A stretch of 39,429 bases of DNA from Mycobacterium sp. (GTDB lineage Bacteria > Actinomycetota > Actinomycetes > Mycobacteriales > Mycobacteriaceae): NCBI GenBank assembly GCA_026393245.1, contig JAPLAO010000174.1, positions 1 through 39,429 of the forward strand, given 5' to 3'. Below, piece after piece: positions 17,801 to 28,585 of the stretch. The stretch's first letter is position 1; every line of letters starts with the position of its first letter. Under the pieces are notes generated by a model that saw only the letters and a program-made list of their open reading frames with translations, searched no databases and was not told the DNA's origin. Made by a program: the position numbers and the translations under genes.

Positions 17801-18924
17801 ATCGCGCGATTGCGATAGCTCGGCAGGGGCTTTCTTACGGAGTTCATGTGATTACCAGCGCCAGTGGGTGGTTCGTCGGCCAGAAACAGGCGCTGCTCAA
17901 CGTGGCCAACTCCCGAATCCAGCTGCGTCTGAGCAATCCGGATGAGACCCAGATGGGTACCGGTATGGAGCACCGGCGTGCAGCGCGTCAGAATCCTGAT
18001 CAGCCAGGGTTTGGCGTCACGCGATCCGGTCACGAGCTATTGATCGGACTTCCGGAGTTGCTCGGGCCCGACGGCGCGCGGGTTGCCGCCCGCGAGGTGG
18101 GTTCGATCATCGCCGAGCGAACCGGGGTCGGCAAGGTCGAAACCCTGGTGCGACTCCCGGCGCGAATCGCCCTGCGCGACATCCTTATTGGACACCGCGC
18201 CGGTGCCAAGGGGGCCGAGTCGCTGGACCTCCCGTTCGCCGTCGGTGAGAGTGCTTTGCAACCGGTGGCGCTGCAGACTGGACGGCTGCCGAATCTGCTG
18301 GTGGTTGGCCGCCAGGGCTGCGGCAAGACGACCACCTTGGCTGCACTCGGCCAGGCGATTGCCGCGCAACTGTCCCCCGATCAGGCGCAGATCACGATTA
18401 TCGATCCGAAGACGACGTTGATCGGCAGGCTCGCGGGGCCGCACGTACGTGCCTACGCGTACACGCCCGACGGCATCGATGCGGCGTTGGCCGAAGTGGC
18501 TGAGATCATGCGCGATCGATTGCCACCTTCGGGTTTGACGCAGGGGGAGTTGCTGATTCGGCCGGCCTGGACCGGTCCGCACCACTTCGTCCTGATTGAT
18601 GACGAACATGAACTGCGTGCCAATGGAGTGGTGGGCAAGCCGGCCGCGACGGCACCGTTATGGAACCTGATCGAACGCGGACGGGAGACCGGACTTCATG
18701 TCTTCGTCACCCGACTGCCGGGAAACTGGGCCGGCGTCTCGGCAATGAACCCGTTCATCCAGAAGCTCACCGGTTCGCGTGCTCCGACACTATTCATGGA
18801 CAACGATCCACAGAATGTGAAGGTGTTCGGAAGGACAAGCGCCGCGCAACTGCCGCCGGGCCGTGGACTGCTGGTCGCCAATGACGGTGTGATGGAGGGT
18901 GTCCTGATCGGTACTCCGCAGTAA
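14857..18924 (+). CDS. eccC: ESX type VII secretion ATPase EccC (fused EccCa-EccCb), EccC2-like
   Basis: A 1355-residue FtsK/SpoIIIE-type ATPase that recognises and drives export of ESX substrates. Two membrane segments lie near residues 34-80 (NILLMIAAPALLVGIIGTLV and FFPLIGLVGFGALMF), followed by a DUF-type domain and three ATPase domains. Walker A motifs: GTSGAGKS at about 496, ATAQRGKST at about 858 (first Gly replaced), GRQGCGKTT at about 1151. Walker B motifs: LLVIIDEYLEL, FLVIDNFGDLY and FVLIDDEHEL. The length is in the range of fused EccC proteins (1236-1396). ATG 14857 follows GGGAGG, which overlaps the eccB end, so the two are co-translated. It converges with the amidase gene 13 bp later. 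No other core gene follows. Confidence 0.95.
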   Translation: MSKRGFVRGARTSAPVVPPVRVVIAAPLELPEREPRNILLMIAAPALLVGIIGTLVVVYTSGTRSLQSGFFPLIGLVGFGALMFSGRFGRGRRVSWGEQEKQRRMYLRCLDEDRDEVQRTTQQQRRSQQFVHGDPQTYDTVIGGPRMWERRVDDPDFLDVRLGIGLQSTADSAVSLQWPEVPVGEELEPVTGRALRDFILEQSKIRDIGKVVSLSSQPGFSFVADNLGELHALMRSVLCALAVHHSPGDLKLMVVTRHPDQWSWLVWLPHNHHDEMFDACGMRRLVFTSPTELEDAMDAELHRKGRGPWTPPSGSIPSLSGQAKVAPALGPHWIIVDDNAGTPEHWESVTGQKGMAGITVLRLATRPGIGVGFTNEEQSFELREGRLRHRGGFYAVADMLAESTASRYARALARWSPTTAGELAGVDSQGGEFLRALDISDPRKLDLDRLWAHSRGRGDPRWAMVPVGVKSGGDLQYVILRAKDFAGYGFHSVVIGTSGAGKSEYFLALCSGIALTHSPETFIVIFVDMKFESAAQDLAGLPHVAGSLSNLGKDERHLAERMRKAIDGEIARRYRLFKDAGARDANEYEEMRLAGRDLEPVPILLVIIDEYLELFHHHPEWIDLVIHIGQEGRGCNVFFTLGGQRLDLSSLSKAKSNIAFRVALRAETAEDSRDVIGSDAALHLPSKENGYALLKVGPRDLEQFRCFYVSAPFVVPRTSAGDHGTVAVSFTKPRSLTWEYQPPSVKDNTSLANTTDPQEPDEFLYHGDGFRKKKLLDVIGESLRAHPARPPHRIWLPPLEASETADSLVQRWRGKPWWTDYGQNPGLVFPVGIEDVPEDHAQRVHVIDVEMDNVMVVATAQRGKSTTLMTLITTAALMYTPTRVTFYCVGAALDPVAEFPHVAGVVSLADGEGVSRTIATVEGLIRAREESFKRHRMDITEFRDRRFGSGGGATDTQDKFGDVFLVIDNFGDLYDKDNGVGDRAIAIARQGLSYGVHVITSASGWFVGQKQALLNVANSRIQLRLSNPDETQMGTGMEHRRAARQNPDQPGFGVTRSGHELLIGLPELLGPDGARVAAREVGSIIAERTGVGKVETLVRLPARIALRDILIGHRAGAKGAESLDLPFAVGESALQPVALQTGRLPNLLVVGRQGCGKTTTLAALGQAIAAQLSPDQAQITIIDPKTTLIGRLAGPHVRAYAYTPDGIDAALAEVAEIMRDRLPPSGLTQGELLIRPAWTGPHHFVLIDDEHELRANGVVGKPAATAPLWNLIERGRETGLHVFVTRLPGNWAGVSAMNPFIQKLTGSRAPTLFMDNDPQNVKVFGRTSAAQLPPGRGLLVANDGVMEGVLIGTPQ

Positions 18925-18937
18925 TCGACGGGATGTC

Positions 18938-20563
18938 TCAGCGTGACAGTGTGATTCGGCTGAACCGCTCCAACTGTGCCGGTGGTCCGTCCAGCGGCGT
19001 CGGCGGCATCACCAGAGTGACGCCGTCGATCACCCGCAGGACGTTATGCGTCTGCCGATCGAAATTCAAGGTGCCGTGCTGGAAGTTCTGAACGATCCAC
19101 TCGGGCTCGGAAATCTCGGCACTGGTCGGTAGGCCCAGGGCGCCGAGTTCGTAGCCCAGCGAGGCCCATGCCTCGTAGATGGCACCGGTGAGCGGTTGGG
19201 CGCCGGTCGCGGGTGACCAGTACATGGCACCCCGCTCGAAGGTTGCATACCGGGTGCCTCTGCTGCCTGCAGCCTCTGGTGAGGTCGGCAGGCCCAATGG
19301 GCTTACCGGACCGCCGTCGGTTTCCCAGCGCGCGAGTATCGCCCCGCCGCGGAGGGATTCGGTGACGTCTGGGGGACCGGTGAAGCCGGCCGCGATCGCG
19401 CGGATCTGGCCCAGTGCGGCGTAACCGGCCTTACCGGGACACTCGGTGTTACCCACATCCCGGTGCGCGAAGATCTCCGGCAGGGTCACCGAACTCCCAC
19501 CCGGGACGACGGTGTACTGACCGCCCGCGGACTTCAGTTGCACGGTGCTCAGTGGGTTGACCCGGTCGAGGCTCATTCGCCAGCCGAGTAGCCGGCCCAC
19601 TGTCTTGACGGTGATGTCGGGTGGGGGTTCTTCCTCGAAGTCGCCGATCATCGACACGCCCCATACGTCGCGGTTGAAACCACCGGTGTGAGAGCCGAGC
19701 ACGTCTTTCGTGATACCGCCGCCTCTGCCCTCGAAGACCTGGCCGTAATTGTCCACAAGTGCGTTGTAGGCGATGTCGCACCACCCCAGCGTCATGGTGT
19801 GGTACGCGTAAATCGATCGGACGATTGCCGCCGAATCCTCTGGCGCGTAGTCATTTCCGGTGGCGGTGTGATGCACGACGGCCGCGCGAATTCCGTTGCC
19901 GTATGACGGTCCTCCGCACCGCGTGCTGGTGCCTGCACCCCATTGAGCGCGACTGATGATGTTCGGTGGCTGCCCCGGGCCGAGGATGGCGGTCGGGGGT
20001 GTCCACTGGGCGTCTACCGGCGATTCTGGTGGGGTGATCAGAACGGCCGAAATGTTCTGCGCGATCGGCTGTTCGGCATTTGCCGGTACGTATCCGAGTT
20101 CCCGGCCGGCGTCGAGGGCGGTATCCGGCGCGGCGACGGTCATGGGTGCGTCCTGCGGTCGGGTGAGTGCAATTTGCACGGCCGTGGTGGAACCCACGAA
20201 GACGGGGTCGGTGCCGCGCGGACCGCCGTCCACAGTGTCGTCCGAGTTGGATTCGAGGTTGTGGATTTCGTACCACTGCCCCCACGTGCCGTCGGGCTTC
20301 TTGGCCCGCAACTGCGCTGAGGTGGCGGTGAGATCGTTTCCGGTCAGCGCGACCATGGAGAACGGCGTCGGCTGACTGATCTCGCGGACCGTCTCCCCGC
20401 CGCCCACCCCGGTCAACGGTTGTTGCGTCAGGACGGTGTCATCGGCACTAGGTCCGTGCGGCCCGCCAATTGCGGGGATCCCGTTTATCGCCAATGGAAC
20501 CGCCACCACGGTCGCCGCGATGGCGGTGAAGAGAATCGTCGGCACTGGACGACGGGACATCAC
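18938..20563 (-). CDS. csp: Exported PGRP-type N-acetylmuramoyl-L-alanine amidase with LGFP repeats (Rv3811-like)
   Basis: A 541-residue exported protein. The N-terminus (SRRPVPTILFTAIAATVVAV) is a signal peptide. The amidase_2/PGRP domain spans about residues 210-395, with H231/H232 in VVHHTATG, YNALVDNYGQVFEGRGGG, and FAHRDVGNTECPG, giving the His/His/Cys zinc ligands expected for cleaving the bond between muramic acid and L-Ala. The C-terminus has LGFP-type repeats (PLGLPTS, ALGLPTS), which bind the cell wall. Length and position match Rv3811 (539 aa, from memory). The start is GTG 20563 or the next codon, ATG 20560. A TAACAT -10 element 6 nt before the GTG favours a leaderless GTG start. 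Confidence 0.92.
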   Translation of the reverse strand: MMSRRPVPTILFTAIAATVVAVPLAINGIPAIGGPHGPSADDTVLTQQPLTGVGGGETVREISQPTPFSMVALTGNDLTATSAQLRAKKPDGTWGQWYEIHNLESNSDDTVDGGPRGTDPVFVGSTTAVQIALTRPQDAPMTVAAPDTALDAGRELGYVPANAEQPIAQNISAVLITPPESPVDAQWTPPTAILGPGQPPNIISRAQWGAGTSTRCGGPSYGNGIRAAVVHHTATGNDYAPEDSAAIVRSIYAYHTMTLGWCDIAYNALVDNYGQVFEGRGGGITKDVLGSHTGGFNRDVWGVSMIGDFEEEPPPDITVKTVGRLLGWRMSLDRVNPLSTVQLKSAGGQYTVVPGGSSVTLPEIFAHRDVGNTECPGKAGYAALGQIRAIAAGFTGPPDVTESLRGGAILARWETDGGPVSPLGLPTSPEAAGSRGTRYATFERGAMYWSPATGAQPLTGAIYEAWASLGYELGALGLPTSAEISEPEWIVQNFQHGTLNFDRQTHNVLRVIDGVTLVMPPTPLDGPPAQLERFSRITLSR

Positions 20564-20569
20564 ACTGAG

Positions 20570-20575
20570 ATGTTA
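20570..20575 (-). promoter_or_regulatory. Predicted -10 element of the amidase gene (leaderless type)
   Basis: On the minus strand TAACAT is followed by six nt and then GTG-ATG. The surrounding 10-mer ACGTAACATC recurs upstream of erp, and the same hexamer lies upstream of fadD32. Confidence 0.4.
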
Positions 20576-20643
20576 CGTATGAGTCAGCTGTTGCTGACGT
20601 TTCGACACGGACCAATGAGGACTATGTGACTATTGGGGCCTGC

Positions 20644-20705
20644 AACGGCACCGCAGGGGTCTTTCCGGGGTGGCCTACCGGCCGGACCCACCCTGCGGTG
20701 CCGTT
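20644..20705 (-). terminator. Stem-loop downstream of erp, probable transcription terminator
   Basis: The arms 20644-20658 and 20691-20705 are perfectly complementary over 15 bp (AACGGCACCGCAGGG / CCCTGCGGTGCCGTT), with a 32-nt GC-rich loop that can pair further (GGCC...GGCC). It lies 25 bp beyond the erp stop on the minus strand and before the amidase promoter. It lacks a U tract, which is usual for mycobacterial hairpin terminators. Confidence 0.6.
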
Positions 20706-20729
20706 TCGTACAGGTATTACGCGGCCCGC

Positions 20730-21725
20730 TCAGCCGACCGATGCGATATCGCCTGCGGCCTCAACGGCCGGAGCGGCAGCGACCGGCGCGGCCGAGGCGG
20801 CCGATGCGGCAGCGCCCTGCATGGCCTGAGTGATACCCGGCATGACGACGCCCTTCAACAGATCGATCGCCTGGCCGACGCCCAGTTGGTTGGCGGCGCT
20901 GCTCAGGTCGCCGATGATGCCGGTGCTGGCGGCCTGGGGCGCCGGAAAGCCCAGTGACGGATCTCCCAGGATCGGATACGTGCCGGCCACCGGGCCCAGT
21001 GGAGCACTGATCGGCTGCTCGGTCGGCAGTCCGATAATGCCGGTGGATGGCATGGTGAGCCCGGGCGTAGCGCCGATCTGCGGTGTGGTCAACCCCGGCG
21101 TGGTTAAGCCGGGCGCCGTCAGGCCGGGATCGGTCAGCGAGGGAATAGCGGCCGCGCCGGGCGTGGTCAGACCGGGTGTGGTGAGACCTGGTGTGGTCAG
21201 GCCGGGGGTGGTGAGACCGGGGGTGGTGAGACCTGGTGTGGTGAGACCGGGGGTGGTGAGACCGGGGGTGGTGAGACCTGGTGTGGTGAGACCGGGGGTG
21301 GTGAGACCTGGGGTGGTGAGACCTGGTGTGGTGAGACCTGGTGTGGTGAGACCGGGGGTGGTCAGACCGGGGGTGGTCAGACCTGGTGTGGTGAGACCCG
21401 GTGTGGTGAGACCCGGGCTGGTCAGAGATGGAGTTGTCAGCATCGGGGCCAACGGTCCGCTCTGCACCGGCTGGGCACCGGCCGGACTCAGTCCTGTCGG
21501 CAATGGTGGCAAGTTGATACCGAACTGCGACAGGCCCTGTTGCAATGCGGACAGGATTTCGTTGGGCAGGTCGGTGACGACGGCCGCCCGGGTAAATTCG
21601 CGTTGCTCGGGCGCTGGGTGAGAGGACAGCGCGATAGCACCGATCACTGCGAAGGGGGTTGCGACGGCCATGGCACCGACCGCGCTCATGGCTGTCGAGA
21701 TCTTGCGTCGACGACGGTTCGGCAC
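20730..21725 (-). CDS. erp: Exported repetitive protein Erp (PirG)
   Basis: A 331-residue secreted and wall-associated protein specific to mycobacteria, known as a virulence and envelope factor with no enzymatic activity. The N-terminus PNRRRRKISTAMSAVGAMAV is the conserved Erp signal sequence, followed by AAVVTDLPNEILSALQQGLSQFGINLPPLP. The centre is about 17-18 near-perfect PGLTT repeats plus degenerate ones (SLTDP, GLTAP). The C-terminus, GTYPILGDPSLGF...AIDLLKGVVMPGITQAMQ, matches the conserved Erp tail. GTG 21725 is used because it yields the conserved MPNRRRRK start behind AAGGAG; a TTG five codons upstream is less likely. It is divergent from glf. Confidence 0.96.
   Translation of the reverse strand: MPNRRRRKISTAMSAVGAMAVATPFAVIGAIALSSHPAPEQREFTRAAVVTDLPNEILSALQQGLSQFGINLPPLPTGLSPAGAQPVQSGPLAPMLTTPSLTSPGLTTPGLTTPGLTTPGLTTPGLTTPGLTTPGLTTPGLTTPGLTTPGLTTPGLTTPGLTTPGLTTPGLTTPGLTTPGLTTPGLTTPGAAAIPSLTDPGLTAPGLTTPGLTTPQIGATPGLTMPSTGIIGLPTEQPISAPLGPVAGTYPILGDPSLGFPAPQAASTGIIGDLSSAANQLGVGQAIDLLKGVVMPGITQAMQGAAASAASAAPVAAAPAVEAAGDIASVG
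21156..21425. repeat. 15-bp minisatellite within erp, 18 units
   Basis: Eighteen contiguous 15-bp units, consensus on the plus strand ACCTGGTGTGGTGAG or ACCGGGGGTGGTGAG, encode PGLTT on the minus strand. Units differ mainly at third codon positions, and variant types alternate, which points to repeated slippage or unequal exchange. The frame is kept throughout. Confidence 0.92.
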
Positions 21726-21792
21726 GGGAGTCTCCTTCAATCTGGACTATGTCGAAACCGGCCCTGCGCCGGCTCCGAAGCTAACGTGTTTG

Positions 21793-21798
21793 ATGTTA
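21793..21798 (-). promoter_or_regulatory. Predicted -10 element of erp
   Basis: TAACAT on the minus strand within ACGTAACATC, about 67 nt upstream of the GTG at 21725, so the erp mRNA would have a leader of about 60 nt with an AAGGAG ribosome binding site. No clear -35 element is visible. Confidence 0.3.
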
Positions 21799-21932
21799 CG
21801 TCTGGGGTTGGTGAGACTGGAGTGACGATGCTGAATCGTGAGCCAATCGCGACATTGAGCCCTTTCGCCTCGCGGACAATTTCGCCCCGCGACGCCGGGC
21901 TTCGCAGTGGGGTCAGTGCCGTCCGGTTCCGA

Positions 21933-21938
21933 TAACCT
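21933..21938 (+). promoter_or_regulatory. Predicted -10 element of the glf operon
   Basis: TAACCT fits TANNNT and lies 8 nt before ATG 21947; no Shine-Dalgarno sequence is present before the ATG. This is consistent with leaderless or near-leaderless transcription of the galactan operon. Confidence 0.4.
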
Positions 21939-21940
21939 AG

Positions 21941-25078
<3,138 letters not shown>

Positions 25079-25086
<8 letters not shown>

Positions 25087-25621
25087 CGTCGTCGGGCCGC
25101 CGACCGGCGAGGTGGCGCTGCTGGCCGACGTGCAATCGAGGCTTTCCTCGGCGCCGGTTGTGACAGGTGCACGGGCCATGTCACATTTCGGCGAGCACGC
25201 CGCGGGCTGGGTCGCAGTCTCTGCCGCCGGTGCACTGCTGGCGAAGGGGCGCCGCCGCGAGTGGCTACTCGTCGGAATCGGCGCCGTGGCCGCGCACGCC
25301 GCGTCGATACTGATCAAGAGAGTGGTGCGACGCCCCAGACCCCACCACCCCGATATTGAGGTCAAGGTGGGAACGCCGAGTTCGCTGAGCTTTCCATCTG
25401 CGCACGCCACGTCCACCGCGGCCGCGGCTATGCTGCTGTGCCGTGCCACCCGGTCGCCCCTGCCGATGGCTCTGGTGCCGTTGATGGCGCTGTCGCGACT
25501 GGTGCTCGGTGTGCATTATCCGACTGACGTACTGGCCGGGATTGCCGTCGGCGCCACGGTAGCGCGGACAGTCACCCGCCTCGCCGGCCCCGCAAAGGAG
25601 ATGCCACGTGAGCCCTCATGA
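25079..25621 (+). CDS. PAP2 superfamily phosphatase (Rv3807c-like)
   Basis: A 180-residue membrane phosphatase of the PAP2 family. All three motifs are intact: K80-x6-R87-P88, P106-S-A-H109, and S139-R-x5-H146-x3-D150. Three to four hydrophobic helices surround them. Its position directly before ubiA has led to the proposal that Rv3807c removes the 5'-phosphate from decaprenyl-phosphoryl-5-phosphoribose, the product of UbiA, on the way to the arabinose donor; this assignment has been debated. Start GTG 25079 overlaps the end of glfT2 by 8 bp, and its stop overlaps the ubiA ATG, so it is part of the tightly coupled operon. Confidence 0.92.
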
Positions 25622-26526
25622 GTGAGACTCGGGTCGCCGGTCCGCCGAGCAACCTCTTCGCCGCCATCATCAAAGCCGTCCGCCCTCGCCAATGGGTGAA
25701 GAACCTGTTGGTGTTAGTCGCACCACTCGCCGCCCTCGGCGGCAATGTCAGTTATGACTTCCGCGATGTCGCGTTCAAGGTGTCGGTGGCGTTCGTGGTC
25801 TTCTGCATGGCCGCCTCAGCCATCTACCTCGTCAACGATGCTCAAGACGTGGAGGCCGACCGCGCCCATCCGACCAAACAGTTCAGGCCGATCGCGGCCG
25901 GTGTGCTTCCGGTCGGGCTCGCCTACGCTCTTGCTGCTGCGCTTGCCATCGGGTGCCTGGCGATCTCGTGGTGGCTGACCCCGCACCTGGCCGTGGTGAT
26001 GGCCGTCTACCTCGGAGTTCAACTGGCCTACTGCTTCGGGCTCAAACATCAAGCGGTGCTTGATATCTGCATTGTGTCGTCAGGATTCCTGATCCGTGCG
26101 ATCGCCGGCGGTGTTGCCGCGGGAATTCCGCTGTCGCAGTGGTTTCTGATGGTGATGGCCTTCGGATCGCTGTTCATGGCGGCCGGCAAGCGCTACGCCG
26201 AATTGCAACTGGCCGAGCGCACCGGCGCAAAGATCCGCAAGTCGCTGGAAAGCTACACCGGCACCTATCTGACCTTCGTCTGGACGTTGTCCGCGACTGC
26301 CGTGGTCCTCTGCTACGCGCTGTGGGCATTCGAGCGTGGCGGTAGAACCGGGTCGTGGTTCGCCGTGTCGATCATCCCGTTCACGATCGCCATCATGCGG
26401 TATGCGGTCGACGTCGACGGCGGACTGGCCGGCGAGCCTGAGGAGATCGCACTGCGCGACCGCGTCCTGCAAATGCTCGCACTGATCTGGATCGGAACCG
26501 TCATTGCCGCCGTCGCCCTGGGTTAG
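25618..26526 (+). CDS. ubiA: Decaprenyl-phosphate phosphoribosyltransferase
   Basis: Transfers phosphoribose from PRPP to decaprenyl phosphate, the committed step towards decaprenyl-phosphoryl-arabinose (DPA), the only arabinose donor for arabinogalactan and LAM. A 302-residue UbiA-fold membrane protein with about nine helices. The first Asp-rich motif NDAQDVEADRAHP starts near residue 73, and the second polar region, YAVDVDGGLAGEPEEIALRDR, is near 262. Conserved PRQWVKNLLVL is at the N-terminus. The length equals that of Rv3806c (302 aa). Start ATG 25618 overlaps the PAP2 stop by 4 bp; the 3' end overlaps the inferred aftB start by 23 bp. Confidence 0.97.
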   Translation: MSETRVAGPPSNLFAAIIKAVRPRQWVKNLLVLVAPLAALGGNVSYDFRDVAFKVSVAFVVFCMAASAIYLVNDAQDVEADRAHPTKQFRPIAAGVLPVGLAYALAAALAIGCLAISWWLTPHLAVVMAVYLGVQLAYCFGLKHQAVLDICIVSSGFLIRAIAGGVAAGIPLSQWFLMVMAFGSLFMAAGKRYAELQLAERTGAKIRKSLESYTGTYLTFVWTLSATAVVLCYALWAFERGGRTGSWFAVSIIPFTIAIMRYAVDVDGGLAGEPEEIALRDRVLQMLALIWIGTVIAAVALG

Positions 26527-28585
26527 CGCGGCGGCTGCCAACCCCGGCGGTCCCGAAACCGCTTCGTCCGCAAGGCGTTCGGGGGGAAACCTCTGGGCCG
26601 GTTTTGGCAACTCGCTGCTCACCAGAGTCAGTCTGTGGACCTCGGTTGCCATGGTCGTGGCGTTGTGGGCATGGGGCGCGTGGCAGCGGCGCTGGATCGC
26701 CGATGACGGCCTGATTGTCTTGCGGACGGTCCGGAACCTGCTGGTGGGCAATGGTCCGGTGTTCAACCCGGGCGAGCGGGTCGAGTCCAACACCTCCACC
26801 GCATGGACCTACCTCATGTACGTCGGCAGCGTTATCGGCGGTCCGATGCGGTTGGAGTACGTCGCGCTCGCGTTGGCCCTGGCGTTGAGTGTGGCCGGTG
26901 TGATGATGGCCATGCTGGGGGCGGCGCGCTTGTACGCGCCGGGCCTTCGTGGTCGCACCGCGTTGATCCTTCCGGCGGGTGCGTTGGTCTACATCGCCTT
27001 GCCGCCGGCACGTGACTTCGCCACCTCCGGTTTGGAGAACGGATTGGTGACCGCCTGGCTCGGCCTGCTGTGGTGGATGATGGTCGGTTGGGGGCGGGCC
27101 CGGACAGTGCGGCCGTGGTTGCACGCCGCACTGGCGTTCGTGGCCGGGTTGAGCGTTCTCGTCCGGCCGGAGTTGGCACTCATCGGTGGACTTGCGCTCG
27201 TGATGATGATCCTCGCCGCCGGGGACTGGCGGCGACGGGCACTCATCGTGCTGGCCGGTGGACTGCTGCCGATCGGATACCAGATCTTTCGGATGGGCTA
27301 CTACGGACTGCTGGTACCGCAGACCGCGTTGGCCAAGGACGCGGCCGGCAGCAAGTGGGGCCAGGGCCTGATCTATCTGGGCAACTTCACCGGGCCGTAC
27401 GCGCTGTGGGTTCCGACGCTCCTCATGATCGCTCTGGGTCTGGTGCTACTGGCCGGGCGGCCGAGGTGGAGTTCGGTGGGCGAGGCGCCCGGCCGCGGGT
27501 CATGGTCCCGGCGGCTGCAGAATCCGGCCGCGATCGTCGCTTTCATGCTCGTCAGCGGTGTTGTGCAGGCCCTGTACTGGATTCGGCAGGGCGGTGACTT
27601 CATGCATGGACGCGTTCTACTGGCACCGGTGTTCTGCCTGCTCGCCCCGGTCTCGGTGATCCCGGTGGTGCTGGGTGTCGGTACGTGGTCTCCCAGCAAG
27701 TCCTGGCGCGCCGGGTTCGCCCGAGAGAAAGTCACTCTGCTGGGCGGTGCCGCAGCCGCGTTATGGCTCGCGCTGGCAGGTTGGGCGCTGTGGGCGGCGA
27801 ACTCACCGGGTATGGGTTCTGACGCCACCCGGGTGACCTACTCCGGAATCGTCGACGAGCGGCGGTTCTATTCCCAGGCCACCGGCCATGCCCACCCGCT
27901 GACCGCTGCAGATTATCTCGACTATCCGCGGATGCGTTCGGTCCTGGTCGCCATCAATAACACCCCGGATGGAGCACTGCTGCTGCCCTCGGGCAACTAC
28001 GACGTGTGGGATGTGGTGCCGGCAATGCCGCCCCCACCACCGCCACCTGGTGTTCCGATGGAAAGTTGGCGTCGCCAAATAGCCACGCACACAGTCTTTT
28101 TCACCAATCTCGGCATGGTGGGGATGAATGTCGGTCTCAACACCCGGGTGATAGACCAGATCGGCCTGGTCAACCCGCTTGCCGCGCACACGGCACGCCT
28201 GGGGGACGCCCGAATCGGCCATGACAAGAACCTTTTCCCGGATTGGGCGGTCGCCGAGGGGCCATGGCTCAAGGAACGGCCCTACATCCCGGAGTACCTC
28301 GACGAGGGGTGGATCCGAGAGGCCGGCATCGCGCTGGGGTGCCCGAAAACCGTCGAGAAACTCGAGTCGATCCGGGAGCCGATGAGTTGGCCACGGTTCA
28401 TCGGCAACCTGCACCACGCGCTGGAGTACACCGGATACCGGATCGACCGGGTTCCCAGGTACGACCTGGCGCGGTGCGGTTTGGCTCCTCCCGAATCAGA
28501 GCAGCCCGAATCAGAGCAGCCCGAATCGGAGCAGCCCGAATCGGAGCAGCCCCCCTACACCGGACTCCCGGCGACCGGACCCTGA
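26504..28585 (+). CDS. aftB: Arabinofuranosyltransferase AftB
   Basis: Adds the terminal beta-1,2-arabinofuranose residues of arabinogalactan and LAM from DPA outside the membrane. 693 residues against about 627 for Rv3805c. The N-terminal GT-C membrane domain has the catalytic-type WIADDGLIVLRTVRNL after the first helix, then about nine further helices, and a soluble C-terminal domain (VTYSGIVDERRFYSQATGHAHPL). Two differences from the M. tuberculosis protein stand out. The N-terminus is longer: no ATG or GTG occurs in frame before ATG 26651, which would remove part of the first helix, so TTG 26504 is the likely start. The C-terminus carries a PESEQ repeat tail. Start confidence is low; function confidence is high. 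Confidence 0.93.
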   Translation: MPPSPWVSAAAANPGGPETASSARRSGGNLWAGFGNSLLTRVSLWTSVAMVVALWAWGAWQRRWIADDGLIVLRTVRNLLVGNGPVFNPGERVESNTSTAWTYLMYVGSVIGGPMRLEYVALALALALSVAGVMMAMLGAARLYAPGLRGRTALILPAGALVYIALPPARDFATSGLENGLVTAWLGLLWWMMVGWGRARTVRPWLHAALAFVAGLSVLVRPELALIGGLALVMMILAAGDWRRRALIVLAGGLLPIGYQIFRMGYYGLLVPQTALAKDAAGSKWGQGLIYLGNFTGPYALWVPTLLMIALGLVLLAGRPRWSSVGEAPGRGSWSRRLQNPAAIVAFMLVSGVVQALYWIRQGGDFMHGRVLLAPVFCLLAPVSVIPVVLGVGTWSPSKSWRAGFAREKVTLLGGAAAALWLALAGWALWAANSPGMGSDATRVTYSGIVDERRFYSQATGHAHPLTAADYLDYPRMRSVLVAINNTPDGALLLPSGNYDVWDVVPAMPPPPPPPGVPMESWRRQIATHTVFFTNLGMVGMNVGLNTRVIDQIGLVNPLAAHTARLGDARIGHDKNLFPDWAVAEGPWLKERPYIPEYLDEGWIREAGIALGCPKTVEKLESIREPMSWPRFIGNLHHALEYTGYRIDRVPRYDLARCGLAPPESEQPESEQPESEQPESEQPPYTGLPATGP
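28490..28549. repeat. 15-bp tandem repeat in the 3' end of aftB, four copies
   Basis: The unit CCCGAATCAGAGCAG (or CCCGAATCGGAGCAG) occurs at 28490, 28505, 28520 and 28535 and encodes PESEQ four times near the AftB C-terminus. The units are 15 bp, so the frame is preserved. I do not recall this tail in the M. tuberculosis protein. Confidence 0.9.

Noticed and set aside
9008-18924. Insertion sequence or prophage delivering the ESX genes
   Set aside because: I found no transposase, integrase, terminal inverted repeats or attachment-site duplication at the edges, and the codon use looks like that of the neighbours.
20830-21621. Long plus-strand frame with RPGVV repeats opposite erp
   Set aside because: It is the antisense reading of the 15-bp erp minisatellite, has no start context, and Erp on the minus strand is clearly the real protein.
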